A DNA stretch of 64,000 bases from JABWCE01 sp964617955 (lineage in GTDB: Bacteria > Bacteroidota > Bacteroidia > NS11-12g > UBA9320), in NCBI GenBank assembly GCA_964617955.1, contig CAZTXB010000006.1, forward strand, positions 62,001-126,000, given 5' to 3'. This document shows, piece by piece, positions 9,015-17,703 of the stretch. Under the pieces are notes generated by a model, which saw only the letters and a program-made list of their open reading frames with translations, searched no databases and was not told the origin of the DNA. The position numbers and the translations under genes were made by a program. Every line of letters starts with the position of its first letter. The stretch's first letter is position 1.

Positions 9015-10784
9015 TTAATCCGTTAGCAACCGAACCCTGTTCAAAATACCCTGAGCATCCATTTTATACTTATGAAACAATTCTTCCGAACTGCCATGCT
9101 CTATTAACTGCGCCGGAAAACCAACTATTTCTAACTTTCCGTTGTAACCATACTCTGCGGCCAAGGAGGCCATAAGACTTCCAAACCCACCCACAATTGA
9201 ACCATCTTCGACACAAACCAGGACCTTAAATTGCGAAAATAGGGATTTCACGAACGGCTTATTGATGGGTTTAATTTTTTCAATTTTATAAAGCGCGGCC
9301 TCTATTCCGGAGCTTCGCAAGAGTTGCATAGCCTCATCGCATAATTTAAACATGTTGCCCACCGACAATATGGCCACATCGCTTCCTTTTGACATCTCTT
9401 CTATATCAGGTTCCAGGGTTCCATTACCGGTGCCATTCCATTGGATTGGAGGACCCTCATCCAAACCCTTGGGGTAACGGATAGCAACCGGGCCCGACAA
9501 GTTTTTGCTGTAATAATGCAAAGCATTTCTCAAGGCCTGACCTGAAGCAGGGGTTACAATGGTCATATTGGGCAGAGGCATCAACATCGGTATATCGTAT
9601 AAACCATGGTGGGTAGGCCCATCTTCTCCAACGTTTCCTGCTCTGTCGATACAAAAAATAACAGGCAAGTTTTGAATACAGATGTCATGTATTACCTGAT
9701 CATAGGCTCTTTGTAGAAAAGTGCTATAGAGGTGGCAAATCACCGTATAACCCTCTTTGGCCATTCCTCCCGAAAAGGTTACCGCATGCTGTTCGGCTAT
9801 ACCTACATCAAAAAATCTCGCAGGGTAGGCCTGCATGGCCTTTATCATTCCGCTTCCGGTGGGCATGGCCGGCGTAACACCCACCAACTTTGGGTTCTCT
9901 TGAGCCAGCTCTAATAAGGTGGAACCAAAAATATCCTGAAACCTCAAGCCACTGTTTAATTCAACGCCTCCTGGAGTCTCAATTTTTACGAATTTTGAGG
10001 TGCTGTGCCACTTGGTTTGTTCCCTCTCTGCAGGCTCGAAACCTTTGCCTTTAATGGTTCTAATATGGAGAACCTGAGGCCCTTTTCGTTTTTTAAGGGC
10101 TTCGAATGTCTCTATCAGCCGCAGCACATCGTGGCCGTCCTCAGGCCCCGAATAAGACAATCCCATATTCACAAATAAGTTGTGCTTGGCATCAATATGG
10201 TTTAAATGTCTGTTTACTGCTCCATGATTTGGGTCTATGCCAATGTCATTATCGTTTATGATGAGCAGAAAACGCGTTTCGGAAATGGCCAGATTGTTCA
10301 AGCCTTCGAAGGCCTGTCCTGCCGTTAAAGCCCCATCGCCTACCACAGCAATATGGTGTCTTAAGGTGTTGCCATCAAGTTTTGCAGCAGTGGCCATTCC
10401 CAGAGCCGCCGAAATTGCGGTGGAAGAGTGTCCTGTACCAAAGGTGTCGTAAAGGCTTTCATCCATTTTAGGGAAACCACTCAAGCCTCCAAATTTTCGG
10501 TTTGTATGAAACAGATTTTTTCTGCCGGTCAGGATTTTGTGGCCGTAAGCCTGATGCCCAACATCCCACACCAGTCTATCGTCGGGGGTGTTAAATACAT
10601 AATGAAGGGCGACCGTTAGCTCTACCACACCCAGGTTGGCCGCAAAATGCCCACCATGTGCGAGAACCGTTTCAATAATAAACTGTCTGAGTTCACCGCA
10701 TAGCTCCGGCAATTGAATGGGTGGTATCTTCCTTAAATCGGAAGGGAATTCAATGTCGTCTAAAAGTGGCGTGTGGAGTGGCAA
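9015..10784 (-). CDS. dxs: 1-deoxy-D-xylulose-5-phosphate synthase
   Basis: Thiamine-diphosphate enzyme that condenses pyruvate and glyceraldehyde-3-phosphate, first step of the MEP isoprenoid pathway. It shows the DXS N-terminus (LRKIPPIQLPELCGELR), WDVGHQAYGHKILTGR, GTGHSSTAISAALGMA, the ThDP motif GDGALTAGQAFEGLN...NDND, and the transketolase pyrimidine/C-terminal halves (DVGIAEQHAVTFSGGMA, DRAGNVGEDGPTHHG). At 589 aa it is slightly short for the family (~620). The only workable start is TTG at 10784, five nucleotides after a TAAATTTG -7 box, so the transcript is probably leaderless or nearly so. It stands alone. Confidence 0.95.
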   Translation of the reverse strand: MPLHTPLLDDIEFPSDLRKIPPIQLPELCGELRQFIIETVLAHGGHFAANLGVVELTVALHYVFNTPDDRLVWDVGHQAYGHKILTGRKNLFHTNRKFGGLSGFPKMDESLYDTFGTGHSSTAISAALGMATAAKLDGNTLRHHIAVVGDGALTAGQAFEGLNNLAISETRFLLIINDNDIGIDPNHGAVNRHLNHIDAKHNLFVNMGLSYSGPEDGHDVLRLIETFEALKKRKGPQVLHIRTIKGKGFEPAEREQTKWHSTSKFVKIETPGGVELNSGLRFQDIFGSTLLELAQENPKLVGVTPAMPTGSGMIKAMQAYPARFFDVGIAEQHAVTFSGGMAKEGYTVICHLYSTFLQRAYDQVIHDICIQNLPVIFCIDRAGNVGEDGPTHHGLYDIPMLMPLPNMTIVTPASGQALRNALHYYSKNLSGPVAIRYPKGLDEGPPIQWNGTGNGTLEPDIEEMSKGSDVAILSVGNMFKLCDEAMQLLRSSGIEAALYKIEKIKPINKPFVKSLFSQFKVLVCVEDGSIVGGFGSLMASLAAEYGYNGKLEIVGFPAQLIEHGSSEELFHKYKMDAQGILNRVRLLTD

Positions 10785-10789
10785 GACTT

Positions 10790-10797
10790 CAAATTTA
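10790..10797 (-). promoter_or_regulatory. -7 box TAAATTTG of dxs
   Basis: A perfect match to the Bacteroidota TAnnTTTG element on the minus strand, 5 nt before the TTG start of dxs. No good -33 TTG was found at the usual distance. Confidence 0.6.
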
Positions 10798-10861
10798 TAA
10801 ACGAATCGGCTTAATGTGGTAAAAAACTTAAAGTTTAGAACTGAAGGGTGGCGATTACACC

Positions 10862-11593
10862 TTAAGCTGGCTTGGCCAGTTTAATGATTCTAAGTTTATC
10901 CAATACTTTTATAACCGGATAAACTGGGTCGAATTCCCACCATTTGGCTGCAAAGTTAGGGCGCATTCCATTGTGGTGGTGATTGTTCTGAAAAAGTTCG
11001 CCCAACAATAAGAAATCAATGAAAAGGGTATTTCTCGATTTGTCTGGTTCATCAAAGTTTCGGTATCCGTATTTATGACCGGCCCAATTTACGATGGCGC
11101 CATGTACCGGACCCATCAAAAAATGAATAGGTAAAAGCAAGTACATCCACCAATGGGTAGCGAAAGCAATATAAAAAGCCACGTAAGCCAACCCAAACCC
11201 TATTCTAACCATCCAATTGTCGGCAATCTTGTCAATTTTGGGATACACCGGATAGTTATTTTCAAATTGTTCATCCGGTTTAATGGTGCCCTTGAGTAAG
11301 CCATTGTAAATTCTTCCGGTATGAACCATCATGCTAAAAACCTCTTTGAAAAAATGTGGGGTATGCGGGTCTTGCTCAGTGTCGCTGTAAGCATGATGCA
11401 TTCTGTGAAGAATGGCATAGGCACGGGCGTTTAAATAGGATGAGCCCTGCGCAATCCATGAGAATATATAAAAGAACTTCTCCCAGAATTTATTCATGGT
11501 AAACATTTTATGGGCTGCGTAACGGTGCAGGTAAAAGGTTTGCCCGAAGAGGGATAAATACCAGTGAAGAATAAAAAATAAAACTATAATCAT
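10862..11593 (-). CDS. Acyl-CoA (delta-9 type) fatty acid desaturase
   Basis: 243 aa membrane di-iron desaturase. The three histidine boxes are present: HRYAAH (~24), HRMHH (~64) and NNHHHN (~203). Hydrophobic segments lie at ~1-20, ~42-58 and ~130-160. It introduces a double bond into acyl chains to set membrane fluidity. It is shorter than eukaryotic SCD and matches the compact Bacteroidota acyl-CoA desaturases. The ATG at 11593 lies 10 nt after a TACCTTTG box. It is a single-gene unit beside dxs. Confidence 0.9.
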   Translation of the reverse strand: MIIVLFFILHWYLSLFGQTFYLHRYAAHKMFTMNKFWEKFFYIFSWIAQGSSYLNARAYAILHRMHHAYSDTEQDPHTPHFFKEVFSMMVHTGRIYNGLLKGTIKPDEQFENNYPVYPKIDKIADNWMVRIGFGLAYVAFYIAFATHWWMYLLLPIHFLMGPVHGAIVNWAGHKYGYRNFDEPDKSRNTLFIDFLLLGELFQNNHHHNGMRPNFAAKWWEFDPVYPVIKVLDKLRIIKLAKPA

Positions 11594-11603
11594 TAAAGGG
11601 CTG

Positions 11604-11611
11604 CAAAGGTA
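11604..11611 (-). promoter_or_regulatory. -7 box TACCTTTG of the desaturase gene
   Basis: A perfect TAnnTTTG match on the minus strand, 10 nt before the desaturase ATG, implying a leader of only a few nucleotides. Confidence 0.6.
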
Positions 11612-11708
11612 AATTTAATGCTCATATTTACCCTATCAATTCAAAAATGATTTAATTGTACCTGCAACCCGGCTCTCATCTCTTTTTTTAGAAATGGCTT
11701 TCCTAAAA

Positions 11709-13301
11709 TTATAACTTTTGAAAACGCTGAAATTTTTCAGTTGATGGTGTTTTAACGTGCAGAAAATAGATTCCCGAAGACAGTGCCGACACATCCATTC
11801 GGTAATCAGAACCAACCTTTTCAAAGTTTACAAGTTGAGGTTCTCCTATGGCGTTAACTATTCTGATTTCTGAAACATGATCATAACCGGACCCCAGAGT
11901 TAGCGTTAGCAGATTGTTTACAGGAATAGGAAAAAGGCTTATTGGCTTGTTTAACCCTATAAGCACTGAGCCACTCGAAGGATTTAGAGCCTTATAAGCA
12001 TTGATTCTGCCCGCGCCTAATTGCCCTGTATAGGTAGGGTTTATGACATCAATAGGGTCACATCCCTTCTTAAGGGCTGCTTCAATTTGGGCAGGAGTGT
12101 AACTGCTGTTTTGGGCTTTAAGCAAAGCTGCCAATCCCGCCACCAATGGAGCCGACATGGACGTCCCACCCAGGTTGCCGTAGGAATTGTCGGTACCGGC
12201 CAAGGTACTGTAAATACTGTTGCCTGGGGCCGACATATCCACCCACGAACCATAATTCGAGTAGGAGGCCTTTACATCAGAGGCATCGGTAGCCGCAACG
12301 GCAATGACGTTGGAATAGGCGGCCGGATAAAGACTTTTATTCGAATTACTATTGCCTGCTGAAGCTACTAAAGTAATTCCTGAACTGTTGGCCAGCGACA
12401 TTAAATTTTGCCAGGTAATTGAACTTTGATCTGTTCCAAACGACATACTGATAATATTTGCCTTGGCTCGTATGGCGTAATAAATGCCATCGTAGGCATT
12501 GGTCAGGGTAGCTTCAGTGGAACTGTTAGGTGTGCATTTTACGGCCATAATTTTTGTGTTGAAACCTATGGATGCGATGCCATTTCCATTGTTGGATACT
12601 GCCGAGGCAATACCCGCACAGTGCGTGCCATGATTAAAGGGTCCGCTATCGGTTGTTGAAGCCGGAGGGGAAGGATTATTATCACCATCTGCCACGTCAT
12701 ATCCATTTACATCATCGGTATAGCCGTTTAAATCGTCATCCAAGAGATTGCCGGCAATTTCTCCGGGATTTACCCAGATATTGGCCTTTAAATCGCTGTG
12801 AGATACCCTAACCCCATTGTCGACAATGGCCACCACAACATTGACTGAACCTTTACTTAGATTCCAGGCCTCTTCCGCTTTAATTTTATACAAATGCCAC
12901 TGTTTTGAGTGAAGGTCGTTTGGCGTATAGTGTAATTTAATCAGCGGCTCTTTTTCAGCGTAGGCTATGAATTTCAGTTTTTTTAAGTCTGAAATTAAGC
13001 TGTCAATCCTTGCAGAGTCTTTAAACCTGAGTTGGAAAGTTTGTGCCAAAGGACTGCTCAGTGTTTTGTCGGGAAACGGTTGACGGATTTTTGTTATCAC
13101 CACGCCGTAATCAGCAAAAAGTAGGTTTAGTGAGGCATTGGTATAGAGGTACGGCGTTAGCTGCAACGTGCTGGTGTCTTCTAATTTGAGATAAACGGAG
13201 CCATCGACAAAATTACTGTCTACGTTTTGTGAATAGAGTCTTCCGGAGATTAAGAAAAAAGCTGCGAACAGCAAAACTTTTGCGAATTTGATCATTTGCA
13301 T
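11709..13301 (-). CDS. Secreted S8 subtilisin-like protease with T9SS sorting domain
   Basis: About 530 aa. Signal peptide to about residue 24 (GRLYSQ), an I9-like propeptide region (~28-125), then the peptidase domain with catalytic Asp (AIVDNGVRVSHSDL, ~161), His (NHGTHCAG, ~224) and Ser (GGTSMSAPLVAG, ~380). The last ~75 residues form a Por-type sorting domain (LFPIPVNN...DVSALSSGIYFLHV), so it should cross the outer membrane by T9SS and be anchored or released. A TATCTTTG box at 13305-13312 rules out an upstream TTG start, because that codon lies inside the box. ATG at 13301 or 13295 is the real start. Confidence 0.93.
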   Translation of the reverse strand: MQMIKFAKVLLFAAFFLISGRLYSQNVDSNFVDGSVYLKLEDTSTLQLTPYLYTNASLNLLFADYGVVITKIRQPFPDKTLSSPLAQTFQLRFKDSARIDSLISDLKKLKFIAYAEKEPLIKLHYTPNDLHSKQWHLYKIKAEEAWNLSKGSVNVVVAIVDNGVRVSHSDLKANIWVNPGEIAGNLLDDDLNGYTDDVNGYDVADGDNNPSPPASTTDSGPFNHGTHCAGIASAVSNNGNGIASIGFNTKIMAVKCTPNSSTEATLTNAYDGIYYAIRAKANIISMSFGTDQSSITWQNLMSLANSSGITLVASAGNSNSNKSLYPAAYSNVIAVAATDASDVKASYSNYGSWVDMSAPGNSIYSTLAGTDNSYGNLGGTSMSAPLVAGLAALLKAQNSSYTPAQIEAALKKGCDPIDVINPTYTGQLGAGRINAYKALNPSSGSVLIGLNKPISLFPIPVNNLLTLTLGSGYDHVSEIRIVNAIGEPQLVNFEKVGSDYRMDVSALSSGIYFLHVKTPSTEKFQRFQKL

Positions 13302-13304
13302 GCT

Positions 13305-13312
13305 CAAAGATA
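13305..13312 (-). promoter_or_regulatory. -7 box TATCTTTG of the subtilase gene
   Basis: A perfect TAnnTTTG match on the minus strand. It ends 3 nt before ATG 13301 and 9 nt before ATG 13295, so the mRNA is likely leaderless or nearly so. Confidence 0.6.
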
Positions 13313-13395
13313 CAAAAGATTTGTAGCGACTTTGGCAATTGTAGCATAAATGTGAGACCTTAAATTTTCATTGGGCTATATAGGCGGATTTAGGT

Positions 13396-13911
13396 TTATT
13401 TCAGCCTTACAAAGTAGCACTCTGATGGAATTTCAAAACTTTGAATTCCAAAACCATTGGTAGAGGGGTATGAAGAATATAAATCCATCCTTTTACCTTC
13501 CTCATCCAATTCCTTAACTAGGCCGCAATGACCCCAGGTACTTGTCCAAAATTGAACAAAATCTCCTGGCCTAACGTCATCGCTTTTTTTTATTTCCTCT
13601 CCTCTGCCATTCATGGTTAGGGCATAAACTACCCCTTTGAGCAAGGGAGATTTTTCCGCCCTTAATTCTTGCACAGATTTTGGAGATATAATTCGAATTC
13701 TTTGTTTATCGGTTTCAGATAAGGGTATGAATTTTTTTAATATCCCTATAACCAACTCTGTACACACCGCTTTTTGATAGGTAGGCGAAATGCGCCTGCC
13801 ATTTTGGGCGGCATACTTAAGCACTTCCATGTTCTTCGGAGGAAGGTCAAAACCGCTTAACCCGGCTGCAAGCAGTATAGCCAGCAACCCTTTAAAATGA
13901 GGAATATGCAT
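13396..13911 (-). CDS. Secreted NlpC/P60- or CHAP-like protein (tentative)
   Basis: 171 aa with a signal peptide (hydrophobic ~8-20). The pattern of a Cys at a helix start (AVCTELVIGIL, ~48), then GDFVQFWTSTWGHCGLV (~121-137) with a His in a strand, resembles the Cys-His arrangement of papain-like NlpC/P60 and CHAP amidases, where 'GD.v.f....gH.g.v' is typical. If so, it would cut peptidoglycan peptides or amides in the periplasm. The match rests on these short motifs only. It lies just downstream of the intradiol dioxygenase gene on the same strand (21 nt gap). Confidence 0.55.
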   Translation of the reverse strand: MHIPHFKGLLAILLAAGLSGFDLPPKNMEVLKYAAQNGRRISPTYQKAVCTELVIGILKKFIPLSETDKQRIRIISPKSVQELRAEKSPLLKGVVYALTMNGRGEEIKKSDDVRPGDFVQFWTSTWGHCGLVKELDEEGKRMDLYSSYPSTNGFGIQSFEIPSECYFVRLK

Positions 13912-13932
13912 TTTCCCAAAATCTTAATTAAA

Positions 13933-14553
13933 TTATAGAAATTCCATATAAACATTAAAGGTAACCTCTAGGTTCTCGCCGTTGCCGGTAGACTGAACAC
14001 CCATAGGGAGAACATCCAATACGCGCTGCTTAGCCATAGGGTCAGAGGCCCATGGATCATGTGAAATATCCGGATCGCCTTTAAAATAAATTTGTGAAAT
14101 GATTTCTTTATACCCCTCACAGGTAATGCGAAAATGGATATGTGAAGGTCGGTAGAGCTCTCCATTGAGATACTTCCCGGGCATAATGGTCTTGAAGGTA
14201 TAATTCCCATCGGCCTGTGTCATCCATTTGGCCCTGTTGTCAAATCGCGGGCTGCTGTTATCGTAGTTTCCCAAAGTATCACAATGCCAAATTTCAATTA
14301 AAGCTCCATCCAAAGGACTTGAGCAATCAGGACCCATTACTTTGCCCTTAACGCATATTAATTTACCTGGGGAAGAAGGTGTAGTTAGGTCGCTCCGCAG
14401 AGGCGCGTCAGGACGGTAAAAGGGTCCTAAAATATCGTTCGTTGTTTTACAGGAACCTATAAAGGTCTTATCTGCTCCACTTATGACTTTGCCAAATGCC
14501 GTCATTGAAATGGCGAAGAGTCCTCCGCTGATTATAAATTTTTTTCTGTTCAT
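13933..14553 (-). CDS. Intradiol ring-cleavage dioxygenase family protein
   Basis: 206 aa, exported by a signal peptide (hydrophobic ~8-22). The intradiol dioxygenase fold is recognisable: GPFYRPDAP near the N-terminus, ALIEIWHCDTLGNYDN with the first candidate iron-binding Tyr, then PGKYLNGELYRPSHIHF with the second Tyr and the H-x-H ligands. Family members open catechol-type rings using Fe(III). This secreted, protocatechuate-dioxygenase-like branch is common in Bacteroidota, and its substrate is generally unknown. It lies in a run with the DoxX-like gene (14 nt gap). A second intradiol protein is at 57.4-58.3 kb. Confidence 0.88.
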   Translation of the reverse strand: MNRKKFIISGGLFAISMTAFGKVISGADKTFIGSCKTTNDILGPFYRPDAPLRSDLTTPSSPGKLICVKGKVMGPDCSSPLDGALIEIWHCDTLGNYDNSSPRFDNRAKWMTQADGNYTFKTIMPGKYLNGELYRPSHIHFRITCEGYKEIISQIYFKGDPDISHDPWASDPMAKQRVLDVLPMGVQSTGNGENLEVTFNVYMEFL

Positions 14554-14567
14554 TGCTCATTAAATTA

Positions 14568-15746
14568 TTAGTGATCGGCCATCCAATGAAAGCCCGGACT
14601 TAAGACCGGTAATATTTCATGATTCATGACAAGGCCTGTAAGGTTTTGATTGTGAAAGCTAAAAGTGAGTGTGCCGGAGGTTTTGTTCCAGACAAAGGGA
14701 ATGTTTTGTTTTTTGAGTGTATAGTCGGTAAGGATGATCTCTTTCTTAATTAAGTTCCAATCGAGCTTGTAATCCAGAAAATCGTCCTCATGGGTTTGAA
14801 AAATTAAAAATCCGTCTTTATGGATAAAAAACCGTTTGACAAACGGGTTGATTTCCTTTACTTCATAAGCTCCCGCCAAAAATGGCTTATGAAGGCTTTT
14901 TGCTTCGTAAAGGAGGTTCGGGAGCACTATTTCTAGGGTCATCAGGCTTAGCGCCACAAATTTCAGAGCATGCCTTAACAAAGGTCGGTTCTCATAAACC
15001 GAATTTTGAATGGTCAGTGTTTCAGTGGTCTTACCACTTAAATACCTGAAAATCTTTACGGCATATGGGGAGATAAGCAAGCAAGACAAAAAGAGAAGAA
15101 ACAGCGAGAACAATTTTACCGAAATATCGAAACTAAAATTTACGGCCACAACATTGACCAGAATGAATATACTTAATATTAACCCCGCCATTCTCGTTTT
15201 TTTTATGAGCAGTAAGCTGCCTGCTGTTATTTCGGCCATCCCCATAAAGAGTGAGTATTCGTAGGAAGTACCCATGGTGCTCCAGTATAAAATATCTTTG
15301 TCTAATTTGCCGAACGGCGTAAACAGTATATTGGGTTCAGGCTGGTAAAACTGATGCCCAAAGATTTTATCAAAACCGTATTTCAAAAGCTGAAGACTTA
15401 AAAAATACAGCATAACCCCATTGATACCCGCATTTAGCTTTTCCTTGTTCGCAGAGCTGAATTTTGAAAAATAAAACAGAAGAGAGAACAAAACGGAAAG
15501 CAAAAAGATAAATATCATGAGCAAATAGTGAAGGCCGGAATCTGAGCTGATTTCATTCAAATCAATCGGCTCGCTGAAAACGGTCTTTGAAAGTTCTGAG
15601 AGAAAGGGAACAAAAATGGCGTTAACCAGGTGGGGCTGAAAAGACCAAATAAAATAGGTAAAAGGGATAAAAAGGATACCTAAAATTGCAAAAAAACCAA
15701 ACAGCGTTTTTAGGTAATCCTTCATATCTTTGGGTATTATCTCCAT
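14568..15746 (-). CDS. DoxX-like integral membrane protein
   Basis: 392 aa with about eight hydrophobic segments (~15-35, 68-90, 105-122, 155-175, 185-202, 207-228, 255-275 and a short one in between), followed by a soluble C-terminal part (~285-392) rich in strands. The core with GMAEITAGSLLLIKKTRMAGL looks like the DoxX superfamily. The role is unknown. Its start overlaps the end of the upstream gene by 10 nt, so the two are coupled. Together with the neighbouring dioxygenase it may belong to an envelope redox unit, but that is inference. Confidence 0.65.
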   Translation of the reverse strand: MEIIPKDMKDYLKTLFGFFAILGILFIPFTYFIWSFQPHLVNAIFVPFLSELSKTVFSEPIDLNEISSDSGLHYLLMIFIFLLSVLFSLLFYFSKFSSANKEKLNAGINGVMLYFLSLQLLKYGFDKIFGHQFYQPEPNILFTPFGKLDKDILYWSTMGTSYEYSLFMGMAEITAGSLLLIKKTRMAGLILSIFILVNVVAVNFSFDISVKLFSLFLLFLSCLLISPYAVKIFRYLSGKTTETLTIQNSVYENRPLLRHALKFVALSLMTLEIVLPNLLYEAKSLHKPFLAGAYEVKEINPFVKRFFIHKDGFLIFQTHEDDFLDYKLDWNLIKKEIILTDYTLKKQNIPFVWNKTSGTLTFSFHNQNLTGLVMNHEILPVLSPGFHWMADH

Positions 15747-16369
15747 TTAAATAGAGCAACGCTTCCCGCCAAGGTTATCAAACTTACCATTTCCATGAGC
15801 CAAATTATATCGTGGCTAGGCGTGTGAACATGGATTCTCTTGGTTTTGGTTTTTGGTTTTACAGGTTCTTCCTTTACGGCGATCACCCAATGCGAGCTGT
15901 CTGATTTTTGCTCAGGATTCTGCTTCTTTACACTGCTTGACCGATCTGCAAATCGAACGCTATCCATCGAATTTTCGAAGTAATAGCTTGATTTTAATGT
16001 CCTGATTATTTTTGCAACCGGCTGGTCGGGTTTAAAAACCGGGTGGTTATAAACCGTGTCGCGGCCTGCTCGCCAAACAGAACTTTCTCTGCTATATCTC
16101 CATTTGCATGCATAACTTGTTACCATGAGCACTTTTGAATCGGGTAGAAAAATAATACTGTCGAGGTGCGCATTTTGCACCATTGGCTCAGGCCCTACGC
16201 CGAAATTTGAGAGCTCGTGATTGAAGAGATGGTTCTCGAGCATTTGCCTGTAATTGGACTCAGAACCTGAGTGACTTTTAAAGGCAATGCGTCGCGTTTG
16301 TGCGTTTAATTCGACCTCACAAAAAATGAGTAAAGCCAATACATAAATAACTTTCATCCTTTTATTCAT
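15737..16369 (-). CDS. Secreted/membrane-anchored protein of unknown function
   Basis: 210 aa with an N-terminal signal peptide (ends ~24, VELNAQ), a soluble middle part, a basic-proline linker (KEEPVKPKTKTKRIHVH) and a C-terminal transmembrane segment (~187-207) closed by KWR. It is probably periplasmic and anchored at its C-terminus. No family was recognised. It overlaps the DoxX-like gene by 10 nt and follows the VWA gene by 2 nt, so all three are one operon. Confidence 0.7.
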   Translation of the reverse strand: MNKRMKVIYVLALLIFCEVELNAQTRRIAFKSHSGSESNYRQMLENHLFNHELSNFGVGPEPMVQNAHLDSIIFLPDSKVLMVTSYACKWRYSRESSVWRAGRDTVYNHPVFKPDQPVAKIIRTLKSSYYFENSMDSVRFADRSSSVKKQNPEQKSDSSHWVIAVKEEPVKPKTKTKRIHVHTPSHDIIWLMEMVSLITLAGSVALFKWR

Positions 16370-16371
16370 CT

Positions 16372-17517
16372 TTATTCAAATACCAAATCAAACTTACTTC
16401 CCTGCTTTATAATTATTTTCTCTACTTCTGACTCCAGGGTCTGGACATTGCCTGTCGACCTCGTTTTTCGTTTCTCGGTTTCTATATACGTTGTTCTTTG
16501 CTTGTTTAGGGTCTCGATATCTTTTTGAATTTTAGCCCTCTCTTCCTTTTTAACTAAAATGATTTTTTGAATCTCAACATTGCTCTTGTTTTTCAATTCG
16601 TCGGGAAGGGTTTTTTTGTCAATTTTTTTCACCACGCTGGTATCATCTTCATGGGCATCTACCAAATCCCAGGTTGAATTTCTGTACAGCTCTTTTTTCC
16701 CTTTTACCGCTACCCTTTTTATAGCGGCTGACTGATTTTTGCTGTAATTCAGCTTATCCACTTCGTATTGCTTTTGATAATTTTCCTCTCCTAATACGCC
16801 ATAGCGGATATAGGTGCTATTCAGCCGATCGTTCATGGCAAATAGACTGCTATCGTATGGCGTTGCAATATCTGCCACAGTCACATTGTGGTCGATGTTG
16901 GTAAAGCTTCCGTTGCCACACTCCCCTCCTAAATTCCAATGCTCACGAAGTCCACTGTTGCGGTCTCCGCAGTAAATGGTGTTCACAATTACTCCCATTT
17001 TTCGGGCCAGAGCGCAAGCTTTGGTATAGCTTGTATTTCCCTGGTAAAAGTCTTCATTGCCTGCGATAAATAGCACTTTGTAATTGCTCGAACCGGTATC
17101 CCAATTTAATTCACTCAAAGCAGTGTACATCACATGACCGCAGTACTCCTCACCACCGTCAATGCTTAATGAAAATAGGTTTTTCGACAATTGATCCAAA
17201 TCGCTTGTGAAACCATTGATTCGCTTCACGTACCCGTTATTTGGTCCGTTCGATGGTCTGCCGTATTCATAAAGGGCTATTTCTATGGCAGGGGCTTGTT
17301 CATTGCTGCTTTTGGCTCTTCCCAGAACGCTTACCATATTCCAGAGCTGATCTTTAGCCTGGTCAATTAAACCGCTCATGCTCCCCGAAACATCCAAACA
17401 AATGAGAACCTGAATTTTTTTTTGCGTCGAAGGTGCATTCACCGTTTGAGGTTGAGCACACATTGAATTCACGGCAACCAGAGTTGCCAACAGAAGGATA
17501 CTTTTTAACTTTTTCAT
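16372..17517 (-). CDS. Exported VWA-domain protein
   Basis: 381 aa with an N-terminal export signal (hydrophobic ~6-20). A von Willebrand factor A domain follows (~35-215) with an intact metal-ion-dependent adhesion site, DVSGS at 42-46. The second half (~290-360) is highly charged and likely coiled coil (KKEERAKIQKDIETLNKQR). It would bind a protein partner in the periplasm through a divalent metal. A Shine-Dalgarno-like AAAGGA lies before the ATG, unlike many genes here. First gene of the minus-strand run 13396-17517 and divergent from the sensor kinase. Confidence 0.85.
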   Translation of the reverse strand: MKKLKSILLLATLVAVNSMCAQPQTVNAPSTQKKIQVLICLDVSGSMSGLIDQAKDQLWNMVSVLGRAKSSNEQAPAIEIALYEYGRPSNGPNNGYVKRINGFTSDLDQLSKNLFSLSIDGGEEYCGHVMYTALSELNWDTGSSNYKVLFIAGNEDFYQGNTSYTKACALARKMGVIVNTIYCGDRNSGLREHWNLGGECGNGSFTNIDHNVTVADIATPYDSSLFAMNDRLNSTYIRYGVLGEENYQKQYEVDKLNYSKNQSAAIKRVAVKGKKELYRNSTWDLVDAHEDDTSVVKKIDKKTLPDELKNKSNVEIQKIILVKKEERAKIQKDIETLNKQRTTYIETEKRKTRSTGNVQTLESEVEKIIIKQGSKFDLVFE

Positions 17518-17687
17518 ACTTTTTTTCCTTTAATTTCAATTCAAAGGTGCAGAGGTAAATTTGTAAAAAATTCCGGAATGAGTGAATGGCGTTAAGCAAT
17601 GAGTGAATCGTTTTCTTTTTTATGTCAAAGCGTATAGAGTTGGGTTTAATGATGCTAATATTTCACATCACATCATTTTTTACACAC

Positions 17688-17695
17688 TATCTTTG
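17688..17695 (+). promoter_or_regulatory. -7 box TATCTTTG of the histidine kinase gene
   Basis: A perfect TAnnTTTG match 8 nt before the TTG start at 17704. The predicted transcript start falls about 4 nt or less before the start codon. Confidence 0.6.
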
Positions 17696-17703
17696 TTTTC
17701 GAT

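Noticed and set aside
9015..10784. DXS of 589 aa as a truncated enzyme
   Set aside because: All ThDP and transketolase motifs are present, and the short N-terminus is consistent with the promoter-start spacing.
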